The notes under the pieces were generated by a model, which made no database searches, was not told where the DNA came from, and saw nothing but the letters and a program-made list of their open reading frames with translations. Shown piece after piece: positions 1 through 6,734 of a stretch of DNA of 10,223 bases (position 1 is the first letter of the stretch; each line of letters begins with the position of its first letter). The stretch comes from Candidatus Woesearchaeota archaeon. Lineage in GTDB: Archaea; Nanobdellota; Nanobdellia; Woesearchaeales; JASKKU01. The position numbers and the translations under genes are program-made. The stretch is taken from NCBI GenBank assembly GCA_011045925.1, contig DSBS01000077.1:1-10223 (forward strand). The letters run 5' to 3'.

Positions 1-65
1 ACAATATTGCTCCAGAAATACTTTAGTGAGCCAATAAAAACATTTTCAAAGGAAAACTCTGCCAT
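1..65 (-). CDS. Truncated gene of unknown function (first 21 codons only)
   Basis: An ATG at 65-63 on the minus strand opens a frame that stays open to the window edge. Its first residues are MAEFSFENVFIGSLKYFWSN. A strong Shine-Dalgarno, GGAGAGGTGA (81-72), lies six bases before the ATG and contains the AGGTGA core complementary to the archaeal 16S 3' end. This is the main reason for calling a gene. The frame is divergent from the membrane-protein gene to its right. The visible peptide is too short to name a family. An A/T-symmetric TATA-like tract (96-107) lies upstream, but at normal spacing it would start transcription inside the Shine-Dalgarno, so the true promoter is uncertain. Confidence 0.6.
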   Translation of the reverse strand, partial: MAEFSFENVFIGSLKYFWSNI

Positions 66-156
66 TTGAAGTCACCTCTCCTTCTACGCTGAATTCTTTT
101 TATAAAAGTTTGCTTTTTGCTGGTTAAGGAATGCTATTTAGCAATAAAAAGAAAGT

Positions 157-167
157 CTTATATATTT
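157..167 (+). promoter_or_regulatory. TATA box for the small membrane-protein gene
   Basis: CTTATATATTT follows a purine-rich, BRE-like stretch (147-155). At normal archaeal spacing (about 26 bases) it would start transcription near 187, just before the ATG at 200. This supports the downstream start of the gene. A second TATA-like tract at 97-107 could serve the upstream ATG at 131 instead. Confidence 0.45.
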
Positions 168-199
168 CAAGCATAAAAAAGCCTTGGGGGTTGATAAAA

Positions 200-610
200 A
201 TGCCGTATGAACAAATGTTAGGTGCCGCCGGGCTTGCCGGGTTCGCTGCAGTTGCTGGGGCTGTAATTTTAGGCAGCTTTTTGGTTTCTTACCTTTTTAT
301 TGCAGTTACGTTCTATTTTCTTGCAAAGAAATTGAAAACAGAGCCTCTTTGGCTAGCATGGGTGCCAATAGCACAGTTTTTTCTTTTGCCAATAATGGCA
401 GGTAAGCATTGGGCTTGGGGCTTTATAATGTTTGTGCCTCTAGCAAACATAATTTTTATGTATATCTGGCTATGGCTGGTTTACGAGAAAAGGAAATATC
501 CTGGCTGGTGGGCTCTTTTTAGCCTGGGAGCGTATATCCCTTTCGTAGGGTTTGTATTCAGCATTTTAGCGCTTGTCCTATACCTGCTGGTAGTATTCAA
601 AGACAAGTAA
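200..610 (+). CDS. Small four-helix membrane protein (DUF5684-like)
   Basis: This is a 136-residue integral membrane protein of unknown function. Hydrophobic segments lie at about residues 13-41, 51-67, 72-94 and 103-132. Short basic loops (KKLK, KRK) separate some of them and the C-terminus is charged (FKDK). Repeated Trp/Pro motifs, WLAWVPIAQ near 51-59 and YPGWWAL near 100-106, resemble the tandem W-x-x-x-P-I pattern of DUF5684-type small membrane proteins. That resemblance is from memory and only moderately secure. I chose the ATG at 200 because GGGGGTTGAT (186-195) resembles a Shine-Dalgarno and a TATA box sits at 157-167. The frame is also open to an ATG at 131, which would add 23 basic residues. 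The gene ends just before a poly-T tract and looks monocistronic. Confidence 0.8.
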   Translation: MPYEQMLGAAGLAGFAAVAGAVILGSFLVSYLFIAVTFYFLAKKLKTEPLWLAWVPIAQFFLLPIMAGKHWAWGFIMFVPLANIIFMYIWLWLVYEKRKYPGWWALFSLGAYIPFVGFVFSILALVLYLLVVFKDK

Positions 611-620
611 ACCAAAAAGC

Positions 621-638
621 TTTTTTTTTCTTTTTTTT
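621..638 (+). terminator. Oligo-T transcription terminator
   Basis: Nine T residues, one C and eight more T residues begin ten bases after the membrane-protein stop codon. Archaeal RNA polymerase terminates on such T-runs without needing a hairpin. The cysS promoter follows directly, so the tract probably separates the two units. Confidence 0.6.
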
Positions 639-651
639 GTTTTATTTAGAA

Positions 652-663
652 AAATATTTAAAT
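652..663 (+). promoter_or_regulatory. TATA box for cysS
   Basis: AATATTTAAATG contains a TATA-like core, preceded by a purine-rich GAAA. It predicts a start near 684, giving a leader of about 35 bases. That leader holds the Shine-Dalgarno AAGGTGAG (708-715), three bases before the cysS ATG. Confidence 0.5.
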
Positions 664-718
664 GCAAACTAAATCTTTCTCTCTAAATCTTTTATAATTG
701 TTATCCCAAGGTGAGGCA

Positions 719-2230
719 ATGGAAAAAACACCAATAATATTTACCATAAGCAACAGCTTATCTAAGCAGGTTGAAGAAGTTATACCGAAAGAAGAAAACA
801 CTGTCAAAATGTATAGCTGTGGCCCAACAGTTTACGATTTTCCACATATAGGAAATATTCGGTATTTTGTTTTTGTTGATATCTTAAGAAGAACTCTGGA
901 AACCCTTGGCTATAAAGTGATTCAGGCAGTAAATCTGACTGATGTGGAAGACAAGACAATTAAAGGAGCACAGAAGGAAAAGGTTTCACTTAAAAAATTC
1001 ACAGAAAAATACACTAAATGCTTCTTTAATGACCTTAAAACCCTTAATATCGAAGAAGCTGAGTTTTACCCAAAGGCAACTGAGAACATAAAAGAGATTA
1101 TTGAGTTCATAACAAAGCTTATAGAGAAGGGGCATGCTTATGAAAAAGATGGAAATGTTTATTATAAGATATCCTCTTTTGAAGACTATGGAAAGCTTTC
1201 GGGCATGGCCCTTAGCAGTCTTAAGCAGAATGCACAGGGAAGGCTGGAAGATGAATATGAAAAAGATGACCCCAGAGATTTTGCTCTGTGGAAAGCAAAG
1301 GTTCCTGAGGATGGAGATATATTCTGGGATTCTCCCTGGAGTAAGGGCAGGCCTGGCTGGCATATTGAATGCTCAGTAATGAGTGCAAAGTACCTAACTA
1401 ACGCATACAAGTCAGGAAAATTAAATACAGACAGTTTTGAGACAATTGACATGCATACTGGGGGTGTTGACTTAATCTTTCCTCATCATACCAACGAGAT
1501 TGCACAATCAGAAGGTGTTTTTGGAAAGCAGTTCATAAAATACTGGGTGCACTGCGAGCATTTGCTTGTTGATGGAAAAAAGATGTCAAAGTCAGCAGGT
1601 AACTATTACACGCTAAAAGACTTGCTTGAAAAAGGCTTCTCCCCAAGGGCAATAAGATATGCCTTTCTTTCAACACATTACAAGCAGCAGCTTAATTTTA
1701 CAATAAAAAACCTGGAGAATGCAGAAAATGTAATAACCAAGTTAGACAACTTCGTCTTCTTCTTAAACAGGATAATCAAAAAAGCAGAAAGCACAACCAC
1801 CCCTGTAAAGCAGAAAAAGCCAAAAGAAGAAATAATTAAGATTGGAGAAGATGCTGTTACAGAATTTAAGAATCTTCTTGCAGAAGACCTGAATATACCA
1901 AAAGCACTTTCAGCAATGTTTGAATTCATTAATACTATTAACAAAAGAGCTAAAGAAATCGAGGCTGAAGACACCCGAAGAATTCTTGATGCTTTGCAGG
2001 AAATGGATAAAGTTCTGGGCCTGTTCGATTTTGAACAGGAAACAAGTGATGTGGATGACAAGGTTTTTGAGCTTATAGAGGAAAGAAATAAAGCACGCCA
2101 AAAGGAAGACTGGAAAAAAGCTGACAAAATAAGAGACGAGCTTAAAGAGAAAGGAATTGAGCTCATAGACACAAAAGAAGAAACTTACTGGAAGAAGGCA
2201 AAGATCAAGGTTAAGGAAAAGAAAGCCTGA
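719..2230 (+). CDS. cysS: Cysteinyl-tRNA synthetase
   Basis: This class I aminoacyl-tRNA synthetase joins cysteine to tRNA-Cys using ATP in the cytoplasm. The 503 residues are slightly longer than the usual 460-480. The HIGN signature is at residues 43-46 and KMSKS at 288-292. The four ligands of the catalytic zinc are all recognisable: C34 in CGPTVYD, C218 in WHIECS, and H256 and E260 in PHHTNE. The region around 230-250 (NAYKSGKLNTDSFETIDMHT) appears slightly expanded relative to the common compact form. The C-terminal helical domain ends in a basic tail (KIKVKEKKA). I chose the ATG at 719 because AAGGTGAG sits three bases upstream. An in-frame ATG at 698 would put that Shine-Dalgarno inside the gene. 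It appears to be transcribed alone. Confidence 0.97.
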   Translation: MEKTPIIFTISNSLSKQVEEVIPKEENTVKMYSCGPTVYDFPHIGNIRYFVFVDILRRTLETLGYKVIQAVNLTDVEDKTIKGAQKEKVSLKKFTEKYTKCFFNDLKTLNIEEAEFYPKATENIKEIIEFITKLIEKGHAYEKDGNVYYKISSFEDYGKLSGMALSSLKQNAQGRLEDEYEKDDPRDFALWKAKVPEDGDIFWDSPWSKGRPGWHIECSVMSAKYLTNAYKSGKLNTDSFETIDMHTGGVDLIFPHHTNEIAQSEGVFGKQFIKYWVHCEHLLVDGKKMSKSAGNYYTLKDLLEKGFSPRAIRYAFLSTHYKQQLNFTIKNLENAENVITKLDNFVFFLNRIIKKAESTTTPVKQKKPKEEIIKIGEDAVTEFKNLLAEDLNIPKALSAMFEFINTINKRAKEIEAEDTRRILDALQEMDKVLGLFDFEQETSDVDDKVFELIEERNKARQKEDWKKADKIRDELKEKGIELIDTKEETYWKKAKIKVKEKKA

Positions 2231-2256
2231 TTTTCTTTACATTTCTATCTTTTTAT
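2231..2256 (+). terminator. T-rich tract after cysS
   Basis: Several short T-runs (TTTT, TTT, TTT, TTTTT) follow the cysS stop codon, in the 26-base gap before the convergent rlmH gene. They could act as an archaeal T-tract terminator, though they are less uniform than the tract at 621-638. Confidence 0.35.
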
Positions 2257-2655
2257 TCACCTGTGGTAGCTTTTATTCCTAAGAATGCTTTCAGAACGGT
2301 AAAGCTGCTCGAGAAGCACTATTTTTGAAAGGTCGTGGGGAAGAGTCATTTCTGAAAGGGATAGCACAAAACCAGCCTTTTCAATAATTTTCATGGGAAA
2401 ACCATTCTCATCGCCAAACACAAAGCGGATTATTCCTGATTCTGACTTTTTCTTTATGAAATGAGTGAATTCTAGAGAGCTCATCTGAATTCCTTTCTCA
2501 GAAAGAAGAACAAATGGTTTTGAATTAAGGTGTTTTTCAACTCCTTCCCAGCTATCAAAGGTTTTCTCAGATGCATCGATGCGCTTTATGTATTCCGCAA
2601 AAAGGCTTTTGAATTTGGCTTTAACCTTTCCTTTGAATATAATTTCATACTTCAT
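2257..2655 (-). CDS. rlmH: RlmH-type SPOUT rRNA methyltransferase
   Basis: In bacteria, RlmH methylates N3 of the pseudouridine at position 1915 in helix 69 of 23S rRNA, using S-adenosylmethionine. This 132-residue protein has the expected C-terminal trefoil-knot signature: FVFGDENGF at 78-86, then SLSEMTLPHDL at 99-109, LLEQLYRSESILR at 114-126 and the terminal YHR. The segment LLSEKGIQMSSLEF (50-63) matches the family's L-x-E-x-G-x-x-x-S-S-x-E-F pattern. The length is slightly below the bacterial norm of about 155, mostly at the N-terminus. I start it at the ATG at 2655, preceded by a weak AGGG. The frame stays open further upstream only by reading through tRNA-Leu. It lies 20 bases after that tRNA with no promoter between, so it is probably made from the tRNA transcript. 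Confidence 0.88.
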   Translation of the reverse strand: MKYEIIFKGKVKAKFKSLFAEYIKRIDASEKTFDSWEGVEKHLNSKPFVLLSEKGIQMSSLEFTHFIKKKSESGIIRFVFGDENGFPMKIIEKAGFVLSLSEMTLPHDLSKIVLLEQLYRSESILRNKSYHR

Positions 2656-2675
2656 TTCCCTGACAGGCTTAAGAA

Positions 2676-2808
2676 TGGTGTGGGGGCAGGGATTCGAACC
2701 CTGGCAGGCGCTTGCCAACGGGTGTCTTCCAGTCACAGCATAACGCTCATCACACCACGCTGAGCCGACCTAAGCCCGTTCCGTTTGACCAGGCTCCGGC
2801 ACCCCCAC
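2676..2808 (-). tRNA. tRNA-Leu (anticodon UAG), intron-containing, CCA encoded
   Basis: The gene folds as a class II tRNA. The acceptor arms are GTGGGGG (2808-2802) and CCCCCAC (2686-2680). The D stem is CCG/CGG with a leucine-type loop holding AGCCTGGTCAAA. The anticodon stem is ACGGG (2779-2775) with CCCGT (2722-2718), and the anticodon TAG lies at 2772-2770. A long variable arm carries a GGC/GCC stem, and the T arm is CAGGG-TTCGAAT-CCCTG (2703-2687). The discriminator base is A (2679), followed by an encoded CCA (2678-2676). A 45-base intron (2768-2724) follows position 37. Without the intron and CCA the tRNA is 85 bases. Confidence 0.93.
2724..2768 (-). other. Intron in tRNA-Leu at canonical position 37/38
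   Basis: The 45 bases between G37 (2769) and A38 (2723) must be removed to close the anticodon loop as C-T-TAG-G-A. The expected bulge-helix-bulge is only partly formed: of the four central pairs between positions 32-35 and the intron 3' end, C32-G, U33-A and U34-A pair but A35 faces G. Inside the intron, CAGCGT (2762-2757) can pair with ATGCTG (2742-2737). Splicing would need the archaeal tRNA endonuclease. The exact boundaries are inferred from the fold. Confidence 0.82.
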
Positions 2809-2833
2809 ACGATTCTGTAAGATTAGCACAGCT

Positions 2834-2841
2834 TTTATAAA
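2834..2841 (-). promoter_or_regulatory. TATA box for tRNA-Leu (and probably rlmH)
   Basis: On the minus strand this reads TTTATAAA, 26-33 bases before the first base of tRNA-Leu, the classic archaeal distance. No other TATA box is visible between the tRNA and rlmH, so this promoter probably serves both. Confidence 0.7.
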
Positions 2842-2860
2842 TGTTTCCTGAAAGAAAAGG

Positions 2861-4657
2861 TTAAGATTCTACATTTTCATCTGAGCCAGGGACATAAACT
2901 AAAAGTGAGCATTCTTCATAAGAAGCCACCTTATACTTTTGTTTTATTCTCTCCATGATGCTTTTGACAGAAACCCGCTGCTTTAATTCCTTGTCAGATT
3001 TGATTAGCTTTTCTGGCATCTGCTCAACTGAATAAAACGACTCAATCTCAGAAAAAGGCTGGCCTGAAAAAACAGAGTATTTCTTTTTATCAATATCCTG
3101 TATAACGTTTCCATTCACCAGCTCAAAAAGAACCTTGTGCCTGCTGCCTTCATTTTCCATGTTTATGTAAACTGCCGGAATCAAAGTAGACACATATTTT
3201 TTTCCGGTCATTATTTCAAGGTCTTTCTTGTTAACTCTTGGAAGTATTACTGAAAGCTTTTCTTCATAGCTTTCAAAACTACCCTTAAAATCTTCTTTTT
3301 CAAAATCAACAGCATGCCCACCATGCCTTGTCTGCCTTGGCCTGATATTTACAAAAACAGGCATTTCAAGAAAACCTGTAACAATTGCACTTCCTATTGC
3401 AAGATTTCTTATCTCCTTTTCTTTTTCTGAGGTGATTCCTTCCACAGAGTTTGAAATAGCCTTAAGGTCATTTGGGTTTGTTGTCTTAAGTATAAGCTGG
3501 GTAGAGCATTGGGAAAGAACATTCTTATCAATCTTTGCAGGCCTTTGGGTTATTATCCCCAGACCTAAGCCAAATTTTCTTCCCTCTGAAGCCAAAGTCC
3601 TAATTATTCTTGATGAGCGCGACTCACCAAAGCTCCTCTCAGGGCAGAAGTTATGGGCTTCTTCAACAACCACAAATAAAGGGGGGATGTCTTCTTTTTT
3701 CCTTAGCAGAAAAAGATCTGATAATATCTTTGCTATGAAGAATTCCTGTAATTCAAGCGGGTAGCCTCTTAGGTTAATCAGAGAGCATCTCGCTTTCTTA
3801 ACAAGCTCAGAATAGCTTAATCCGTCTGAATCAAAGATTTCAAGTGATTTGATGTACTTTAGCTGGGACAAGAGCCCTATCTTTGCTCCTGTCTCCTCGG
3901 ACTCAATTGATAAGATTACTGAATCCAGGTCTGAGGACTTGTCTTTTATTGCGTTGTAAAGAAGCACCTGCTGTGCCGAGCTCAGCTTTACAGGAAAGAG
4001 CGTAAAAAGGTCTTCTGCAGTAAGAGAATCCCTTAGCTTAAGAGGCAGGCATGAAGAGCTTAATTGGGTGTCGCCAAACTCAATAACCTGCTCTATAAAC
4101 CCTTTAGGCTTTAGCCCAAGGGGCTTGAGCTTATCAATTTCTTCTTTTCTGTCATTTGGAAGCCGCAATGAAGAATACTCGCCATGGGGATCAACAATAA
4201 TGAGAGGAATGCCTCTTTTAATTATTTCTTCTACAATTACGCCACATGCATAAGATTTTCCTGAACCAGACTTAGCAATTATTGCAAGGTGCTTTGTAAG
4301 AAGCTTATTAGTGTCAAGAAACACACTAATATTCCTGCCTTCTATGCTTCCAAGAAGAAGGCCAGATTTGCCTATTTCGATTGTCTGGCTTATAAAATCA
4401 TCGCTCGCATAGAGAACTTCTGTACCTGGGCGGAACGGCTGTCGCGGGGTTTTAATTCTATTATCTTCCCTATAGCCAAGAACCTGGGATTTAGCAACTG
4501 TTTTTTCAGAGTCTCTCAACAAATCAACAACCTGGCAAAGGCAGTACTTTCCATTCTCATTATAAACCTGAATATATTCAAACTTGTTTATTTTTTTCTG
4601 AACGAGAAAATCAAACTCTTTGGTGGATGAAGTGCCTATAATCTTGCCCACTATCAT
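2861..4657 (-). CDS. herA: HerA-type hexameric DNA translocase ATPase
   Basis: HerA proteins are ring-shaped FtsK/VirB4-related ATPases that pump double-stranded DNA. In archaea they usually act with the nuclease NurA and with Mre11-Rad50 in break-end resection. The 598 residues begin with a domain (about 1-115) that fits a HAS-barrel, then the ATPase core. That core holds Walker A AKSGSGKS (128-135), VDPHGEY (155-161), Walker B LFVVVEEAHNF (327-337), the arginine motif SEGRKFG (357-363) and the polar sensor ITQRP (369-373). About 150 further residues follow, somewhat more than the usual HerA tail. The ATG at 4657 lies about 26 bases from a TATA box, so the message is probably leaderless. No nurA, mre11 or rad50 is in the window. 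The upstream neighbour is the membrane-protein/ParA operon, on the same strand 50 bases away. Confidence 0.9.
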   Translation of the reverse strand: MIVGKIIGTSSTKEFDFLVQKKINKFEYIQVYNENGKYCLCQVVDLLRDSEKTVAKSQVLGYREDNRIKTPRQPFRPGTEVLYASDDFISQTIEIGKSGLLLGSIEGRNISVFLDTNKLLTKHLAIIAKSGSGKSYACGVIVEEIIKRGIPLIIVDPHGEYSSLRLPNDRKEEIDKLKPLGLKPKGFIEQVIEFGDTQLSSSCLPLKLRDSLTAEDLFTLFPVKLSSAQQVLLYNAIKDKSSDLDSVILSIESEETGAKIGLLSQLKYIKSLEIFDSDGLSYSELVKKARCSLINLRGYPLELQEFFIAKILSDLFLLRKKEDIPPLFVVVEEAHNFCPERSFGESRSSRIIRTLASEGRKFGLGLGIITQRPAKIDKNVLSQCSTQLILKTTNPNDLKAISNSVEGITSEKEKEIRNLAIGSAIVTGFLEMPVFVNIRPRQTRHGGHAVDFEKEDFKGSFESYEEKLSVILPRVNKKDLEIMTGKKYVSTLIPAVYINMENEGSRHKVLFELVNGNVIQDIDKKKYSVFSGQPFSEIESFYSVEQMPEKLIKSDKELKQRVSVKSIMERIKQKYKVASYEECSLLVYVPGSDENVES

Positions 4658-4678
4658 AATGCCTGAAAAAAACTGAGA

Positions 4679-4688
4679 ATTTAAAAAG
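4679..4688 (-). promoter_or_regulatory. TATA box for herA
   Basis: On the minus strand this reads TTTTTAAATT, centred about 26 bases before the herA ATG. Transcription would therefore start at or next to the start codon. It lies in the 50-base gap after the membrane-protein gene, so herA can be expressed apart from the operon upstream. Confidence 0.55.
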
Positions 4689-4707
4689 GTTCGTATCTTT
4701 GGGCAAC

Positions 4708-5067
4708 TTACCTAAAGAAAAGGTAAATTAATGGTGTCAAAATAGCCACAGCCAGGCTGTGTACTGGGTCTGCTGATGTAATTGCATTAAAAATGACTAC
4801 ATTTAGAACGAAAACCAGCAAGCAGGTTAAGTCAAGCTTAAGCTTCTCTGAATGAGAGAAGTCAGCACTCATTCTGCCGATATAAGAAACCACAAGAAAA
4901 TACACAAAAGGGCTTAAGAGAAAGATTTCAAGCCCGATTCTTGAAAGAAGAATGGCTGAAAGAACAAAAAAAACATTTATTATAAGTACACTGATAAGCA
5001 GTGCAATAGAGTGAGCTGATTCAAGCGCTTCATTTATATGCTCATGATTGGTTTTGGGATTTCTCAT
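4708..5067 (-). CDS. Four-TM membrane protein linked to ParA-like ATPase
   Basis: This 119-residue protein is not recognised as a known family. The N-terminus (1-19) is polar and probably cytoplasmic, with several His and Glu residues. Hydrophobic segments at about 20-41, 45-64, 79-96 and 103-118 predict four membrane helices. The loop at about 65-78 is charged (GRMSADFSHSEKLK). The ATG overlaps the stop codon of the ParA-like gene as ATGA (5067-5064), a sign of coupled translation. The tight link suggests a membrane partner or anchor for the ATPase; that role is an inference. It is the last gene of the four-gene operon, and herA follows with its own promoter. Confidence 0.83.
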   Translation of the reverse strand: MRNPKTNHEHINEALESAHSIALLISVLIINVFFVLSAILLSRIGLEIFLLSPFVYFLVVSYIGRMSADFSHSEKLKLDLTCLLVFVLNVVIFNAITSADPVHSLAVAILTPLIYLFFR

Positions 5068-5780
5068 CGTAAAGTCCTGCCTGATAATGTGGAAGCAAGC
5101 CCTGATAAAGTTATAGAGACCTCACTTTTCTTATTGATATAAACAAGAGGGTGATGCTTTTTTTCAGAAGTGTACACTTCCTCATCATATCCAATTGAGG
5201 CTAGGAGAGGAAAAGATGAAAACGCAGGAACTGACCTGCTGGTCAGCTCAGAAGAATGGCGCCTGCACTGGTTGAAAACAAAGCCAAGAACCTTGCTTCC
5301 CTGGCCTTTTAGAAGGTTTAGGCACTTCAGGGTTGGCTCAAGCGAGTACATAAAAGGCAGAGAGACGCCGATTGAGAACTCTGATAATGAAAAAGCCGGC
5401 TTAGCCCCTTCAGAGAAAGAAGGGGCTGTATCGAGAATAATAAAGTCGAACTTGTTAAACAAGTTCAGAAGCAGCTTTTTAATCCTGTGTATAGAATTAA
5501 CCAGTGTAAACCCAAAAGCAGGATCGCCAAAGACTACTTTCATACCTGAAGGATGCATAAAAACAATGCTTTCAGCAGTCTCAAAGCCTTTCACAAAGTG
5601 AGTTAAGGTTGACTCAGGAGATGAAACCCCCAGCAGGTTGTGAAGAGAAGGAGAGGAAAAATTTAAGTCTACCAGGAGAGTCTCTTTTCCCTGAAGTGCA
5701 AGCGCAGAGGCAAGATTTAGCGAGAAAAAGCTTTTTCCGCTTCCTCCCTTAAAAGACACAACTGAGATAATTTTTGCCAT
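5064..5780 (-). CDS. MinD/ParA-like P-loop ATPase
   Basis: This 238-residue SIMIBI-class ATPase has the deviant Walker A motif KGGSGKS (11-17), including the signature lysine K11 that completes the partner's active site in the nucleotide-bound dimer. The switch aspartate is D38 in LLVDLN, and the second acidic motif is FIILDTAPS (113-121). Relatives position plasmids, chromosomes, division proteins or other cargo by cycling between ADP- and ATP-bound states. The C-terminus lacks an obvious strong amphipathic helix of the bacterial MinD type. GAGGCGA lies five bases before the ATG and overlaps the stop codon of the preceding gene, seven bases away. The four-base overlap with the membrane-protein gene, and the two paralogous proteins upstream, suggest one functional module. 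Whether it is MinD-like or SegA/ParA-like cannot be settled from sequence alone. Confidence 0.88.
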   Translation of the reverse strand: MAKIISVVSFKGGSGKSFFSLNLASALALQGKETLLVDLNFSSPSLHNLLGVSSPESTLTHFVKGFETAESIVFMHPSGMKVVFGDPAFGFTLVNSIHRIKKLLLNLFNKFDFIILDTAPSFSEGAKPAFSLSEFSIGVSLPFMYSLEPTLKCLNLLKGQGSKVLGFVFNQCRRHSSELTSRSVPAFSSFPLLASIGYDEEVYTSEKKHHPLVYINKKSEVSITLSGLASTLSGRTLR

Positions 5781-5787
5781 TTTCGCC

Positions 5788-6243
5788 TCAAATATTAAAG
5801 TACTTATCCCTAAGATAGGAAAAAAAGGCTGAAAGCCTTTTGTAGTCTTCGGTCACGGAATCAATGGTTATTCTCTCAACCTCATCCTGATTAATTATAA
5901 CTGTCATTGTAAGCTGTCTCCTGTACTCATTCTGAGAGATGTAATCTGCTTTTGAGATTTTTCTCAGCTTAAGGTAGTAAGAAATCATCTCTTCTGTCTT
6001 TTCATCTGGATAAAGCTCTTTAACGCGGGCAGCTGCTGCAAGCGGCTGGGTTCCGTACTCTTCAATCTTCTTCTCACGCTTTGCCTTTTCAAGCAATGCA
6101 ATCCAGACCAGGTCAAGAAAGCTTATTGACCTTCGAACTATGCTTATCAGAATATCTGAAGTCCTTGTATATTTCAGGCTTACATAAATCAGGTGCTCAA
6201 GCCTATAAAGCTCCCTAAGCGAATCTGCGACGTACTCTTTCAT
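5788..6243 (-). CDS. Helical protein of unknown function, paralogue B
   Basis: This 151-residue, charged and probably mostly helical protein has no signal peptide or membrane segment and no family I recognise. It is a remote paralogue of the gene before it. Both have an H-[IL]-[VI]-Y-V motif near the N-terminus (H17 here), then a helix ending in A-L-L or S-L-L. Both also have an Arg (R94 here) twelve residues before E-[FY]-R-R (106-109). The following stretch, ERITIDSV, aligns without gaps to KTLTMQKI of the paralogue. The start codon lies inside the paralogue's 3' end (29-base overlap), and the stop is seven bases before the ParA-like ATG. The pair may form a heterodimer serving the ATPase; that is an inference. 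Confidence 0.8.
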   Translation of the reverse strand: MKEYVADSLRELYRLEHLIYVSLKYTRTSDILISIVRRSISFLDLVWIALLEKAKREKKIEEYGTQPLAAAARVKELYPDEKTEEMISYYLKLRKISKADYISQNEYRRQLTMTVIINQDEVERITIDSVTEDYKRLSAFFSYLRDKYFNI

Positions 6244-6709
6244 TTTTTTTCACGATTTTCTCAACATCTGTAATAAAGCTTTTGGCAATATCAACATAAT
6301 CCTTGATTTTCTGCATTGTCAGGGTTTTCATCCTGTAGTCGGACATGCAGATAATGTACTTTTCTCTTCTCCTGAACTCTACAGGGCTCTTTTTATGCCA
6401 GTCCAGGATTTCCCTGATTTCCGAGAAAGCAACAAAATACTTTCTGCTGAAATTATATCTGGTGGCAACTTTTGTGTTATATGTATAAAGCTTTGCATCA
6501 ATTGATTCTCCTGTTGATGAGATTCTTTTGTATTCTTGCTCATAAATGAGCAGGGATGAAACCGTATTTTCGAAGGCTTTGTAAAGGTTTTCAATCGCTG
6601 CTAGGAGCAGCTTTGGGTCGCTGACAAGGGTGTAAGTCACATAAACGATGTGGTCTGCTGCTGATAAGCTTTTGCTTGCCTGGTCAAGAATCGCAATATA
6701 ATCAGCCAT
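6215..6709 (-). CDS. Helical protein of unknown function, paralogue A
   Basis: This 164-residue soluble protein is the first gene of the operon containing the ParA-like ATPase. Residues 33-55 (KLLLAAIENLYKAFENTV and following) form a strong amphipathic helix of the kind seen in helical-bundle families such as HEPN. R99-x5-H105 (REILDWH) formally fits the HEPN RNase pattern R-x(4-6)-H, but the corresponding residue in paralogue B is Asp, so catalysis is doubtful. The C-terminus is very basic (KKNERVRRRFA) and may bind nucleic acid or acidic lipids. The ATG at 6709 is about 27 bases from a TATA box, implying a leaderless message. I do not recognise the family, and HEPN membership is only a suggestion. 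Confidence 0.8.
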   Translation of the reverse strand: MADYIAILDQASKSLSAADHIVYVTYTLVSDPKLLLAAIENLYKAFENTVSSLLIYEQEYKRISSTGESIDAKLYTYNTKVATRYNFSRKYFVAFSEIREILDWHKKSPVEFRRREKYIICMSDYRMKTLTMQKIKDYVDIAKSFITDVEKIVKKNERVRRRFA

Positions 6710-6734
6710 ATAGTAAGGGCTTAGTTAGAATATA

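Noticed and set aside
1678..2172. Long minus-strand open frame (164 residues) opposite cysS
   Set aside because: Ser/Leu-rich composition typical of antisense frames over Lys/Glu-rich coding DNA. It lies inside a clear cysS gene and has no promoter or ribosome site.
2656..2736. Upstream extension of rlmH by 27 codons
   Set aside because: It would translate the 3' half of tRNA-Leu. RlmH homology begins at the ATG at 2655.
4289..4630. Plus-strand open frame (113 residues) opposite the herA N-terminus
   Set aside because: Shadow of herA, which has an intact frame and Walker A motif across this stretch.
5170..5601. Plus-strand open frame (143 residues) opposite the ParA-like ATPase
   Set aside because: Low-complexity translation without domains. 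The minus strand there has clear Walker motifs.
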